From contig SLUK01000011.1 in NCBI GenBank assembly GCA_004340125.1, positions 1 through 64,000 of the forward strand: DNA of 64,000 bases, in the 5' to 3' direction. This DNA comes from Harryflintia acetispora. Its GTDB lineage: Bacteria > Bacillota > Clostridia > Oscillospirales > Ruminococcaceae. The notes beneath the pieces are model-generated. The model was not told where the DNA came from. It was given only the letters and a program-made list of their open reading frames with translations, and did no database searches. Made by a program: the position numbers and the translations under genes. This document shows, one piece after another, positions 44,397 through 53,077 of the stretch (position 1 is its first letter; each line of letters starts with the position of its first letter).

Positions 44397-45725
44397 CTAA
44401 AGTGTGGCGCAGGCTTCCTCTTCCCGCTTTGCTTCCCGTTTTTGCAGCGCGCGCTGCCGGATAATAAAGCCGGTGAGGATAAGCAGGTTGACGGTGAGCA
44501 TGACCGCCGACAGAGAAAAGATCGAACTCGGGCGCAGCGCGTAGATCACGCCCGAAAGGCTGCTCATCAGGGTGCTCCCGGCCGAGATCATCACGTTCAT
44601 CACCGCGTAAATCTTCCCGCGGTTCTTGGCCTCCTCCTCGGTCACGCTCGCGACCAGCGAATCAAGGAAGGTCTTGCACATCGCATAGCCCGAGGAATAG
44701 ACCAGCGCCGCCACACAGGCCAACGTCAGCGAGCCGTGCGGCAGGAAGATCATCAAAAACATATAGGGGATCTGGATGAAGAAGCCGGCGACCAGAGCCC
44801 CGCCCATCCCCACGCGGGTGCGGATAAAGTGGTTGATGACCGGGATGACGAGCAGGCAGGTCAGCAGCAACCCGATCGAGTTACAGCCCCCGACCAGGGA
44901 GACGGCGGCGGGGTCGATCCCGATCACGTCGGTGAGATAGACGTTGAGATAAAGGCTGAAATGGGTGCTCAAAGGATACATCGCATTATAGATCACGTTG
45001 AGCAGGATTGCCGAAAGGATCATCTTCTTGCCCCAAAGGATCTTGAAGCCGCCCAGCGGATTGATGTTCCCAAGGCGCAGCGGCGGATGGCCCGCCGCCA
45101 AAATTTCCTGCCCCACCTTGGTTTCGGTATAAAACCGGTTGCGGATGATCATTTCGGTGGCGAAGACGACGATCGCAAAGATCAAAAAGACCTTCTGCGC
45201 CGAGATGATCCCGATCCGGGTCACCAGCAGACCGCCAATTGGGGTGATCACGCCGATGGCGGTGTGCAGCATGGTGAGGATGTTGAGGGCGGCGACCCGC
45301 TGGTCGTCGTCCGCGTCCTCGACCACCATGAAGTTCCAGGACATATTGGAAATTTGGCTCAGGGAGTTGACGATCTTCCCCAGCGCAAACATCCAAAAGT
45401 TGTTTGCGAACAGGAAGATCAGGCAGGAGCCGGGCCAGGCCAGGAGCTCGAAGATGGTGGTCGTCTTCTTGCGCCCGAGGCGGTTGACGATCTCCCCGGC
45501 GGAGAGGGCGAAAAGGATGCCGAAGAAGTAGCTGACCGCCACGACCAGCCCGATTTCCCGGTCGGTTACGCCGCAGCCTTTCATATAGAGGCTGAGATAA
45601 AATGTATACAGGGTGTTGGCAACGCTGAAAAAGAACTCGAAGATGACACTGATGCGGGTGTTTCCCTCGAGCTTGCGGAAATTTTCTATGAGGGGCAGGT
45701 TCTGGACCCTGCGCAGCATCCCCAA
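44397..45725 (-). CDS. MFS transporter downstream of the fructoselysine cluster
   Basis: The ~442-residue protein has about 12 membrane segments and an MFS loop AGEIVNRLGRKKTTTI. The start is TTG 45725 with AGGAAGGGG 8 bp upstream; ATG 45719 is an alternative. It begins after the terminator-like hairpin that ends the frlB transcript, so it may depend on read-through or its own promoter. The substrate is unknown. Its position suggests, but does not show, a link with Amadori product metabolism. Confidence 0.8.
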   Translation of the reverse strand: MGMLRRVQNLPLIENFRKLEGNTRISVIFEFFFSVANTLYTFYLSLYMKGCGVTDREIGLVVAVSYFFGILFALSAGEIVNRLGRKKTTTIFELLAWPGSCLIFLFANNFWMFALGKIVNSLSQISNMSWNFMVVEDADDDQRVAALNILTMLHTAIGVITPIGGLLVTRIGIISAQKVFLIFAIVVFATEMIIRNRFYTETKVGQEILAAGHPPLRLGNINPLGGFKILWGKKMILSAILLNVIYNAMYPLSTHFSLYLNVYLTDVIGIDPAAVSLVGGCNSIGLLLTCLLVIPVINHFIRTRVGMGGALVAGFFIQIPYMFLMIFLPHGSLTLACVAALVYSSGYAMCKTFLDSLVASVTEEEAKNRGKIYAVMNVMISAGSTLMSSLSGVIYALRPSSIFSLSAVMLTVNLLILTGFIIRQRALQKREAKREEEACATL

Positions 45726-45761
45726 TTTGACCACCCCTTCCTCTTTGATACCACAAAATAA

Positions 45762-45819
45762 AACACCACGGCGTATGCGACACGCCATTCTGCCCAGCCG
45801 CGATACACCGTGGTGTACT
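45762..45819 (-). terminator. Hairpin after frlB on the minus strand
   Basis: On the minus strand arms beginning ACACCACGGTGTATCGCG (45819-45802) and ending CGCATACGCCGTGGTGT (45778-45762 region) pair with a few mismatches around a 22-nt loop and are followed by TTTTATTTTG. It fits a terminator or attenuator between frlB and the MFS gene. Confidence 0.65.
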
Positions 45820-45847
45820 ATTTAATTTCTACTTCAGCAACCGGATC

Positions 45848-46843
45848 TTAGTAGTCCAGTCTTCTGTAGTATCTGCGGATCGCCAGAGGATGTTTGCCGT
45901 ACTCCTCGAGGTACTTGGAGATTCTCTCGGTCACGTTGGCCATCACGATCGGGCTCATCATGCCTCTGAACTCCTTGCTGATGCCCTTGAGCTCGTAGTC
46001 GGCGGTGTCGAACACGGTGACGTTCGCACAGATGGTGTTGACGAAGTTCTCAACACGGTCCATCAGCTTGCGGGCAGCATCCTCGCCCTTGAAGAGGATG
46101 ACGCTGTCATCTCTGCCGATGACTTCGAGGGTGCCGTGGAAGAAGTCAGCGCCGGAGATGGACTTGGTTCTCATCCACTGCATCTCTTCCATGATGCACA
46201 TGGCGTAGCAGTAAGCCTCGCCCCAGAGGTTACCGGAACCGACGAGGTACTGGATCGCGTCGTCACGATGCTTCTTGGCATAAGCGTCGGCCGGAGCGTC
46301 AGCCTTCTTCTTGACGTCAACCAGCAGCTCAGGCATGGTCTTGAGCTCGGCCATGAACTTGTCATAGTCAGCGAAGTCGCCATGGTTCTTCATGAAACGG
46401 CCGGCCAGGGTGTACCAGAAGTACCAGGTGCCGCCCGCCTCTTCGAGGATCAGGTAATCAACGCTCTTCGCAAGCGGGGAACCCTCTTTCTCAACAAAGC
46501 CGATGACCTTGGCGCCGACTTCGTGAGCGTAATCAACAGCCTGCACAACCTCTTTGGTGTCGCCGGAAGCGGACTGGATCACAACGATGGAATCCTTGGT
46601 GAACTTCTTGTTGCCGACGGTCAGGAACTCAGCCGCATTCTCAACGTACAGGTCCAGGGTGGACATGGACTTGATGATGGACTCAACCTGCCACTCATAT
46701 GTAATGGTGCCGCCGATGCCGACAAAGAAGATGTTGGAGTAACCCTTCTCGCAGACCTCGTCTACGATCTTCTCGACCTTCGGAATGAACTCAATGGCTT
46801 TCTTCTCGTTCGCAAGAAACTTCGCTTCGTCGAATTTGAACAT
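45848..46843 (-). CDS. frlB: SIS-domain fructosamine 6-phosphate deglycase (FrlB-like)
   Basis: The 331-residue protein carries two SIS sugar-isomerase folds (IFFVGIGGTITYEWQVES, VVIQSASGDTKEVVQAVDYA; second half from VGSGNLWGEAYCYAMCIMEE). Its length is that of Bacillus and E. coli FrlB (about 330-340). It would split fructoselysine 6-phosphate into glucose 6-phosphate and lysine. The fructoselysine-kinase-like gene (50424) and an ABC sugar importer complete the pathway. It has its own promoter with a GntR-type operator just after the start point. Confidence 0.82.
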   Translation of the reverse strand: MFKFDEAKFLANEKKAIEFIPKVEKIVDEVCEKGYSNIFFVGIGGTITYEWQVESIIKSMSTLDLYVENAAEFLTVGNKKFTKDSIVVIQSASGDTKEVVQAVDYAHEVGAKVIGFVEKEGSPLAKSVDYLILEEAGGTWYFWYTLAGRFMKNHGDFADYDKFMAELKTMPELLVDVKKKADAPADAYAKKHRDDAIQYLVGSGNLWGEAYCYAMCIMEEMQWMRTKSISGADFFHGTLEVIGRDDSVILFKGEDAARKLMDRVENFVNTICANVTVFDTADYELKGISKEFRGMMSPIVMANVTERISKYLEEYGKHPLAIRRYYRRLDY

Positions 46844-46936
46844 ACCTTTTCCTCCTAGTCATTTGTTGCTTATTTCTCGGCCCTCGGGCCGAACTGCCAA
46901 ACTCAGGCGGGCAAAATCCTTTGCCCGGGGAACAAC

Positions 46937-46994
46937 TGGTATAGTGCTATACCAGTTCTGTCATTATCATACCACACCCCTCCGGGTTATGCAA
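46937..46994 (-). promoter_or_regulatory. frlB promoter with GntR-type operator
   Basis: On the minus strand TTGCAT (46994-46989), a spacer of 17 bp and TATGAT (46971-46966) form a promoter. A perfect palindrome ACTGGTATAG-TG-CTATACCAGT (46935-46956) lies immediately downstream of the expected start. Its core TGGTAT-N6-ATACCA recurs at 51285-51302 before the kinase gene. The HutC/NagR group of GntR regulators binds sites of the TGGTnTAGACCA type, so the GntR proteins of this cluster are the expected binders. Confidence 0.78.
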
Positions 46995-47089
46995 GGGGTT
47001 GCGGTTAAAAATTTTGCCCATTCGCCTCTCCCCTACCTGCAAGCGGGCGGCGTGCCCGAAGGCACACCGCGGCTGCAGGAAAACAGAGA

Positions 47090-47920
47090 TTAACCCTTGA
47101 CGCTTCCGGCGGTCATACCGCGTACCAGCTGCTTCTGGAAGATCAGGTAAACGATGATCATCGGCAGCGAGGCGACCGTCAGACCGGAGATCAACACGCC
47201 CCAGTTGGTGGTCAGCGCGGCGCGCAGGTTCATCAGTCCGACCGGGATGGTCTTGAGCGCGGAGCTCTCGATGAAAACGAGACCGAACATGAACTCGTTC
47301 CAGTCGCCCATCGCGGTGAGCAGGGCGCCGGTCGCAATGATCGGCTTGCTCATCGGCAGGATCATCTTATAGAAGATCTGGAAGGAGTTGCACCCGTCGA
47401 TGTAGGCCGATTCCTCCACCTCGAGCGGCAGGCTCTGGAAATAGGACCAAAGCAGGAAGGTGGTAAACGGAATGTGGAAGGCCGCATAGGGAATGATCAG
47501 CGCCCAGCGGGTGTTGTAGAGGCCCAGGATCTGGAGCAGCTTATACAGCGAGATGATGCTGACCTCAGGGGAGAGCATCATGCCGCCCAGCACGCAGGTG
47601 AAGAGCAGGGTGTGCAGCTTGAACTTGTACCGGGCAAGCACGAACGCGAGCAGCGCCGAGCACAGCACGGTCAGGAAGGTGGCGACCACCGTGACGATGA
47701 CACTGTTCATAAAGTAGGTGCCGACGCCCACTTCCCACGCCTTGTAGTAGTTATCCCAGCTGGGGTTCTGAGGCATCTTGAAAGGACTGAGCATGAGCTG
47801 CTGGTTGTCCTTGAAGCCGCTGAGAATCATCCAGATCAGAGGATATAAAACCGTGAGGCCATAAAGAGTGATCGGGATCAGGATCAGAAAGCGAATAACT
47901 TTTCCCTTGACGTCCTTCAT
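47090..47920 (-). CDS. ABC sugar/fructosamine permease (MalG-type)
   Basis: The 276-residue protein has six membrane segments and the EAA loop (VEESAYIDGCNSFQIFYKMI) of carbohydrate importers of the CUT1 family. It is the second permease, one base after the first on the minus strand, behind the binding protein gene. By arrangement it corresponds to FrlM of Bacillus. No ATPase gene is in the cluster; a shared MsmX-type ATPase is expected elsewhere. Confidence 0.87.
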   Translation of the reverse strand: MKDVKGKVIRFLILIPITLYGLTVLYPLIWMILSGFKDNQQLMLSPFKMPQNPSWDNYYKAWEVGVGTYFMNSVIVTVVATFLTVLCSALLAFVLARYKFKLHTLLFTCVLGGMMLSPEVSIISLYKLLQILGLYNTRWALIIPYAAFHIPFTTFLLWSYFQSLPLEVEESAYIDGCNSFQIFYKMILPMSKPIIATGALLTAMGDWNEFMFGLVFIESSALKTIPVGLMNLRAALTTNWGVLISGLTVASLPMIIVYLIFQKQLVRGMTAGSVKG

Positions 47921-47921
47921 G

Positions 47922-48836
47922 TTATGCCGCCTCCTTTACTTTTTTTACCTTGGGTGCCTTCGGTTCCTTGGGCCCCTGGTTGATCTTCATCTGAACCAAG
48001 GTGAGAACCAGCAGAATCAGGAAGGTTAGCGTTGCAATGGCAGCCGCATAGCCCATTTCATCGTTACGGAAGCCCGCCTTGTACAGGTAGGCCGCCAGAA
48101 CCTCGGTCGCATGGCCAGGGCCGCCGCCGGTCATAACATAGACCTCGCCGAAGACCTTGAACGCGCCGATGATGGTGGTGACCACCGTCACCAGCACGGT
48201 GTCGGTGACCTGCGGAACGATGATGTAGAAGAAGTTGGTAAAGGGATTGACGCCGTCGATTCTGGCGGACTCAAAGATGTCCTCCGGAATCTTCTGGATG
48301 GCAATGATGAACAACAGCATGATATAACCGATGTTCTGCCACTGGGAAACAAATATGACGGAACCCATCGCCGTACTGGCGCCGCCCAGCCAATCGCGTG
48401 CGAGGCTGCCCAGCCCGATGGCCTTTAAGAAGGGATTGACGACACCCATGGTCGGGCTGTAGAGGAACTGCCACAGAAGGCCGATGACGGTGATGGAAAT
48501 TACTGACGGAATAAAATAGAGGGTGCGGAAGAACGGCTGGAATTTGCGCATCTTGGTGCTCTCAAACACCGCCGCAAGGACCAGGCCCAGACCGCACTGA
48601 CAAATAACGGACACGATTGCATACCAGGTATTGTTCTTGAGAGAAATCAGGATGTTCTCATCCGAGAACATTTTTACGTAGTTTTCCAGACCGATGAAGA
48701 CTTTCCCATCGGAAAACGCACTCCAACGATACAGGCTGTAGACAAAGTTCAGAATAATCGGAAAGAAGACAAACACGGTCATCAATATGAATGCCGGCAA
48801 TATGTAAAGTAGCATCCCCCGCTTATCTTTATACAC
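47922..48836 (-). CDS. ABC sugar/fructosamine permease (MalF-type)
   Basis: The 304-residue protein has six membrane segments with the EAA loop IFESARIDGVNPFTNFFYII; the C-terminal tail is very Lys/Pro-rich (KEPKAPKVKKVKEAA). It lies 121 bp after the substrate-binding protein gene. By order it corresponds to FrlN of Bacillus. Start ATG 48836 follows AAAGGATTGAGTATGGGT, a modest RBS. Confidence 0.87.
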   Translation of the reverse strand: MYKDKRGMLLYILPAFILMTVFVFFPIILNFVYSLYRWSAFSDGKVFIGLENYVKMFSDENILISLKNNTWYAIVSVICQCGLGLVLAAVFESTKMRKFQPFFRTLYFIPSVISITVIGLLWQFLYSPTMGVVNPFLKAIGLGSLARDWLGGASTAMGSVIFVSQWQNIGYIMLLFIIAIQKIPEDIFESARIDGVNPFTNFFYIIVPQVTDTVLVTVVTTIIGAFKVFGEVYVMTGGGPGHATEVLAAYLYKAGFRNDEMGYAAAIATLTFLILLVLTLVQMKINQGPKEPKAPKVKKVKEAA

Positions 48837-48957
48837 CCATACTCAATCCTTTCAAACCGCATAATCCTTATCGGTTAGTGAAATCAGGGGGATCGGAGAG
48901 GGGCCGCGCAGGACCCCTCTCCGCCCACTTGCTTGCGTAGGAACTAGTGCTTAAAGC

Positions 48958-50340
48958 TTACAGCTGGCCAGCTTCCGCAAGGCCCTTGACCTCGGCGGCC
49001 ATCTCCTGAACCTTCTTCATGAGCTCTTCAGGAGTGATGGTGCCGTTGAGGATCTCCTGCAGGCCAGGCAGCCACACGTCGGAAATCTTGGCATTGATGT
49101 CGGTGTCGAGCCAGAGGGCCATACCGTCGGCCTCTTCCAGTCTCTTCATACCTTCCATGATGTAGGTCGGGGCAACGCTCTCATTGGTAGCACCAATCAC
49201 CGGGCTCGGCCAGGCAAGGGTCTTGACCATGAACTCCTGGTTCTCCATGTTGGTGATGTACTTGAGGAACTTGATGGCCTCTTCCGGAATGGTGGAGGTG
49301 GAGGAAACCATGAAGCCGTCCGGAGCGCCGGTGATGTAGTTCGCCTCGCCCTTCAGGTCGGTGACGGTCGGCAGCGGGAAGAAGCCCCACTCGTCGTTCA
49401 GACCGGTCTGGTTGGCCTCATCGCACTGTTTGAACTCCTCGATCTCGGCGTAGAACATCGCCTCGGTGCCGGCAGCCCAGGTCTGACGGGCCTGGTCATG
49501 GGACTTGGAGTTCGGGAACTCGTTGAAATAGGGGCCAAGGTCAGCAAACAGCTGGAGAGCCGTCACATAACCGGGATCGGTGAACTCGCCGGTCTCCGCG
49601 GTGTAGTCCTTCATACGGACGTCCTGCGGAACGCACTGCTGGTTCAGGCCGGTGATGTAGTGGCAGGCCGCCCACGGATACTGGTCGCCGAAGGAGATCG
49701 GGGTGACGCCGTTGTCCTTGAGGGTCTTGCAGACGTTCATGAACTCGTCCCAGGTGGTCGGAGCGGTCAGCCCGTACTGATCAAAGATGGACTTGTGGTA
49801 GATCATGTACTTCGGGTCGATACGCAGCGGGATACCGTAGTTCTTGCCGTCCTTCGCGAAGGGCTCAAGACCAGCGGACATGAAGGAGTTTTTCCACTCG
49901 CTGTCGTTCTCTTCCAGAGCGGGGGTCAGATCATACGCGGCGTTGGCGGCGATGAACTTGTTGGCGAACTCGCCGGACCAGGAGAAGAAGATGTCCGGGC
50001 GGTCGTTGGAGCCCATCAGAACACGCAGCTTATCCTTGATCGGCTCGTCGCCGACAGCCTCGTCAACGATATCGATGTTCGGGTTCGCTTCCTCATAGTT
50101 GGCGATCACAACATCAAAGAACGGGCCCTTGGTCTCAGGATCCGGCCACTTGTGCAGGAGCTTGAGCTGAACCTTGTCCCCGGTCGGGGTCGCTTCGCCG
50201 GCGTCGCTGCTGGCGGGGGCGCTGTCGCCACCCTCGGGAGCCGCAGAGCTGGTGGTGTTGGAGCCGCTGCCGCAGCCTACGAAGCTAAGTGCCAGCGCGC
50301 TGGCGAGCAGCAGGCTGACGATTTTGCGAGACTTACTCAT
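48958..50340 (-). CDS. ABC transporter substrate-binding lipoprotein
   Basis: The 460-residue protein has a lipoprotein signal (KIVSLLLASALALSFVGC, Cys22 as the lipidated residue), then a Ser/Ala/Gly/Pro-rich linker and an extracellular solute-binding protein family 1 fold. It would capture the Amadori compound outside the membrane for the two permeases. It corresponds by position to FrlO of Bacillus. It lies 83 bp downstream of the kinase gene and likely shares its transcript. Confidence 0.88.
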   Translation of the reverse strand: MSKSRKIVSLLLASALALSFVGCGSGSNTTSSAAPEGGDSAPASSDAGEATPTGDKVQLKLLHKWPDPETKGPFFDVVIANYEEANPNIDIVDEAVGDEPIKDKLRVLMGSNDRPDIFFSWSGEFANKFIAANAAYDLTPALEENDSEWKNSFMSAGLEPFAKDGKNYGIPLRIDPKYMIYHKSIFDQYGLTAPTTWDEFMNVCKTLKDNGVTPISFGDQYPWAACHYITGLNQQCVPQDVRMKDYTAETGEFTDPGYVTALQLFADLGPYFNEFPNSKSHDQARQTWAAGTEAMFYAEIEEFKQCDEANQTGLNDEWGFFPLPTVTDLKGEANYITGAPDGFMVSSTSTIPEEAIKFLKYITNMENQEFMVKTLAWPSPVIGATNESVAPTYIMEGMKRLEEADGMALWLDTDINAKISDVWLPGLQEILNGTITPEELMKKVQEMAAEVKGLAEAGQL

Positions 50341-50423
50341 TTTTTTACCTCCATTTTGTATATTTTGACCTCCCCGGTCCCTATGGCCGGATTGGACAAA
50401 AACGATTGAAATTGGCGAGCGTC

Positions 50424-51245
50424 TTATTTGATATCTGTCTCATACCCGAAGGTGCCGCTCACCAGGCAGTTCTTCGCGGCGAACTCGGCCGCGTTCTCCA
50501 TGCTCTCCCCGATCGCCTCGCCGTCATAGATCCCCACGAAATACCGGGCGATGAAGCTGTCCCCCGCCCCCATGGTGTCCACGATGTTCTCGACCGGATA
50601 GATCCCCTGCTGATAAAACTTCCTGCTCTCCACGTCGTAGAGCATCGAGCCGCGCGAGCCCATGGTCATCAGAACCTGCTTGGGGCCGTGGGTGCCGACG
50701 CCCTCCATGAGGACCTTGAGCTCCTCCTCCTTGGCGCTGCCGCCCGAAAAGATCGCATAGGTCACATACGGCAGGGTTCGCTTGAGGTTGTTCCAATGCG
50801 GCTTGTCCGAATAGTCGTAAGCGATGGGCACGCCGATCTTATGCAGCTCGGGGAGCTTTTCGTCCAACCCGCTGTAGCAGCTGGTGTGGATCAGGTTGAA
50901 GCCCGCCATGTACTTCTTAAGCTCCTCGGTGATCTCGATGTCATGGGAAACCCCGTCGATCCCGCCGATGAACACCCGGTCCGAATCGACCAGGGTGACG
51001 TCCGCGTAGGCGGTCTCCCCTTCCTTGATTTTGACGTGGGAGACGTCCAGCCCTTCCCTTTTGAGGGAATCCACGATGTGGCTGCCCGCGTAATCGGTGC
51101 CCACCGTCCCTATGTAAGCCGCTTCGGCCCGCCCGGTCTTGTGGGCCAGCACCGGAACGTTCACCGCATTGCCGCCCGGATACATCTTTTTCTTGTAAAG
51201 ATACCGGTCGACCACGTTGTCGCCGATCCCAACAATTTTCAGCAT
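50424..51245 (-). CDS. frlD: PfkB-family fructoselysine 6-kinase (FrlD-like)
   Basis: The 273-residue protein is a ribokinase/PfkB kinase: IVGIGDNVVDRYLYK and YPGGNAVNVPVLAHK at the N-terminus match FrlD-type sequences, and the anion hole with catalytic Asp is in DTMGAGDSFIARYF. It would phosphorylate fructoselysine for FrlB. ATG 51245 is chosen because GAGGAGG is too close to the ATG 51254. It is the first gene of the minus-strand kinase, binding protein, permease cluster and is preceded by a GntR operator. Confidence 0.82.
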   Translation of the reverse strand: MLKIVGIGDNVVDRYLYKKKMYPGGNAVNVPVLAHKTGRAEAAYIGTVGTDYAGSHIVDSLKREGLDVSHVKIKEGETAYADVTLVDSDRVFIGGIDGVSHDIEITEELKKYMAGFNLIHTSCYSGLDEKLPELHKIGVPIAYDYSDKPHWNNLKRTLPYVTYAIFSGGSAKEEELKVLMEGVGTHGPKQVLMTMGSRGSMLYDVESRKFYQQGIYPVENIVDTMGAGDSFIARYFVGIYDGEAIGESMENAAEFAAKNCLVSGTFGYETDIK

Positions 51246-51284
51246 TTTTGCCATACCTCCTCATCGGCATGCGCCAATGGATTG

Positions 51285-51341
51285 TGGTATATTTCCATAC
51301 CAGTGCTCGTTTATTATAGCACAGGAGTTTTGGCTAATTAA
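51285..51341 (-). promoter_or_regulatory. Promoter and GntR operator of the frlD-transporter transcript
   Basis: On the minus strand TATAAT (51318-51313) with a weak -35 TTAATT (51341-51336, 17-bp spacer). The operator TGGTAT-N6-ATACCA (51285-51302) begins a few bases after the expected start, the same geometry as at frlB. Confidence 0.7.
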
Positions 51342-51428
51342 GACATTTTTCATAAATGTCCCATATCTTTTTTGTTAATTTTCTCTCTACCAGTTTTTTG
51401 GAGAAGTGAAAATATCCAAAGAATCGTT

Positions 51429-51457
51429 TTGCTTTCGTGCAATATATATGCTATAAT
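51429..51457 (+). promoter_or_regulatory. Promoter of the two GntR genes
   Basis: TTGCTT (51429-51434), 17-bp spacer, TATAAT (51452-51457). The expected start near 51464 excludes ATG 51463 as the translation start of the first regulator. Confidence 0.65.
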
Positions 51458-51525
51458 GCATATTGGACTGTTCCGAAACCCGCATAAATTGCGGGATTAC
51501 ATACTGGAAACCGTTGGTGAGAATA

Positions 51526-52248
51526 TTGAAAAACAAATATACTCTGACGAGTGAGAATTCGATCGACAAGCTAATGGAGTACATCGACATCCATCATCTG
51601 CCCCCCCGCGAGCGGCTGCCCTCCGAGCGCAAGCTCAGCGAGCTGCTGGGCGTCAGCCGCCCCGCGCTGCATCAGGCGATCTTCGAGCTGATCAACCTCG
51701 GGGTGCTCGCGCAGACCCCCAGCGACGAAATCATCATCGCTGAGCCCAAAGTGCTGCGCAACATGTGGAAGATGCGCTCCTTTACCAAGACTATGCGGGC
51801 CCTCGGCCTCACTCCGAAGAACAAGGTGATCTACGCGGGGATGACCGAGGCGACCAAGGAGGAGGCTTCGGCGCTCAACCTGACGCTCGGCTCGCCGGTT
51901 TTCCGGCTGCACCGGCTGCGCTGCCTGGACGGCACGCCGATGGTCATCGAGGTAGCCGCCTTGCCGGCCAAGCTCTTCCCCAGGCTGCTGGAGCACGATT
52001 TCTCCAGAGCCTCGCTCTACAGCGTGCTCGAGGAGGAATACGGCACCATCCCGCTGACCCAGGAGCAGGAGTTTTTGATCGACTTCCCGAACCCCGCCGA
52101 CATGCAGCTGCTGGGGATCGACGCCAAGGAGCCGCTGATCGTCCAGCTCGGGCGCACCGCGGACCAGAACGGCGTGATCATCGAATACTCGGTTTCCAAG
52201 ACGCTCGGCTCACGGTTCGAGTTCGAGAGTATCTCCGTCATTGAATAG
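51526..52248 (+). CDS. GntR-family (HutC/UTRA type) regulator, first copy
   Basis: The ~240-residue protein has an N-terminal winged helix of the GntR type (PPRERLPSERKLSELLGVSR) and a C-terminal UTRA ligand-binding domain (from about residue 85; SPVFRLHRLRCLDGTPMVIE). The wing and recognition helix differ from those of the following gene (the arginine-rich NRMTVR helix end is replaced by RPALHQ). The start TTG 51526 has GGTGAG just upstream and lies after the promoter. Together with the next gene it is divergent from frlD, so it likely represses or activates the frl genes. Confidence 0.82.
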   Translation: MKNKYTLTSENSIDKLMEYIDIHHLPPRERLPSERKLSELLGVSRPALHQAIFELINLGVLAQTPSDEIIIAEPKVLRNMWKMRSFTKTMRALGLTPKNKVIYAGMTEATKEEASALNLTLGSPVFRLHRLRCLDGTPMVIEVAALPAKLFPRLLEHDFSRASLYSVLEEEYGTIPLTQEQEFLIDFPNPADMQLLGIDAKEPLIVQLGRTADQNGVIIEYSVSKTLGSRFEFESISVIE

Positions 52249-52265
52249 CGAGGGGGTGGAACGAC

Positions 52266-52976
52266 ATGCAGAACAATACGCCGATTTACAGCCAGCTGGA
52301 AAAGCTGATCAAGGATAAGATCCTTTCGGGCGAATACAAGTTTGGGGAGGCCATCCCCTCGGAGCGCAAGCTGGCCGAAACCTATGGCATCAACCGCATG
52401 ACGGTGCGCAGTGCGATCAACAACCTGGAAAACCAGGGGTACATCGTCAAAGTGCACGGCAAGGGCAACTTCGTCTCCAGCCCCAAGTTCAAACAGAGCT
52501 TTGTCGAGGGGTGGGGCTTCACCTCCCTGCTGCGCGAGCGGGGGATCGAGCACAAGGACAAGCTGATCTTCTCCGGCGTGGAGGAGGCCAACTACCAGCT
52601 TTCCAAAATCTTCGGCGTTGAGCGGCGCACCCCGCTGTTTCGCATCGTGCGCCTGCGCCTGGGCGACGACGAGCCGCTCAGGCTGGAAGACACCTACGTG
52701 CCCTACGACCTCTTCCCCGGGATCGAGTCGATCGACTATTCGGTGACCTCGCTCTACGACGTATTCCAGGCCAACGGGATCACCCTCAAGGAGTTCCGGC
52801 AGGTCCTTTCCTCCTATCTGATCCACGACTTCAAGGCGCGCCTGCTCGATTTGGAGGACGATTACCCGGTCTACCGGGTGACCTGCCAGACGATGGACCA
52901 GAGCGACCGCGTGGTGGAGTACACCGTCTCCTTAATCAACCCGCAAAAGACCATTATTACCACCAGCTTAAAATAA
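52266..52976 (+). CDS. GntR-family (HutC/UTRA type) regulator, second copy (FrlR-like)
   Basis: The 236-residue protein is a classical HutC-type GntR regulator: PIYSQLEKLIKDKILSGEYK, then IPSERKLAETYGINRMTVR and a UTRA domain with FRIVRLRLGDDEPL. It starts 17 bp after the first GntR gene (RBS GAGGGGGT). FrlR of Bacillus and E. coli is of this type, so this is the better candidate binder of TGGTAT-N6-ATACCA. The sugar-phosphate effector is inferred, not visible. Confidence 0.87.
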   Translation: MQNNTPIYSQLEKLIKDKILSGEYKFGEAIPSERKLAETYGINRMTVRSAINNLENQGYIVKVHGKGNFVSSPKFKQSFVEGWGFTSLLRERGIEHKDKLIFSGVEEANYQLSKIFGVERRTPLFRIVRLRLGDDEPLRLEDTYVPYDLFPGIESIDYSVTSLYDVFQANGITLKEFRQVLSSYLIHDFKARLLDLEDDYPVYRVTCQTMDQSDRVVEYTVSLINPQKTIITTSLK

Positions 52977-52985
52977 GGATACAGG

Positions 52986-53024
52986 AACCGGCCCGTCGAA
53001 ACTTGTCCGACGGGCCGGTTTTTT
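52986..53024 (+). terminator. Terminator after the GntR pair
   Basis: AACCGGCCCGTCG (52986-52998) pairs perfectly with CGACGGGCCGGTT (53008-53020) around 9 nt, followed by TTTTC. Confidence 0.9.
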
Positions 53025-53077
53025 CTTTTTCGACAGGATGTTTTTACATGATGGGGCGCCGGGGCGAAACGCGGCTT

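Noticed and set aside
47037..47080. Terminator after the second frl permease
   Set aside because: A GC-rich hairpin is present, but no U-run follows on the minus strand, so I did not call it.
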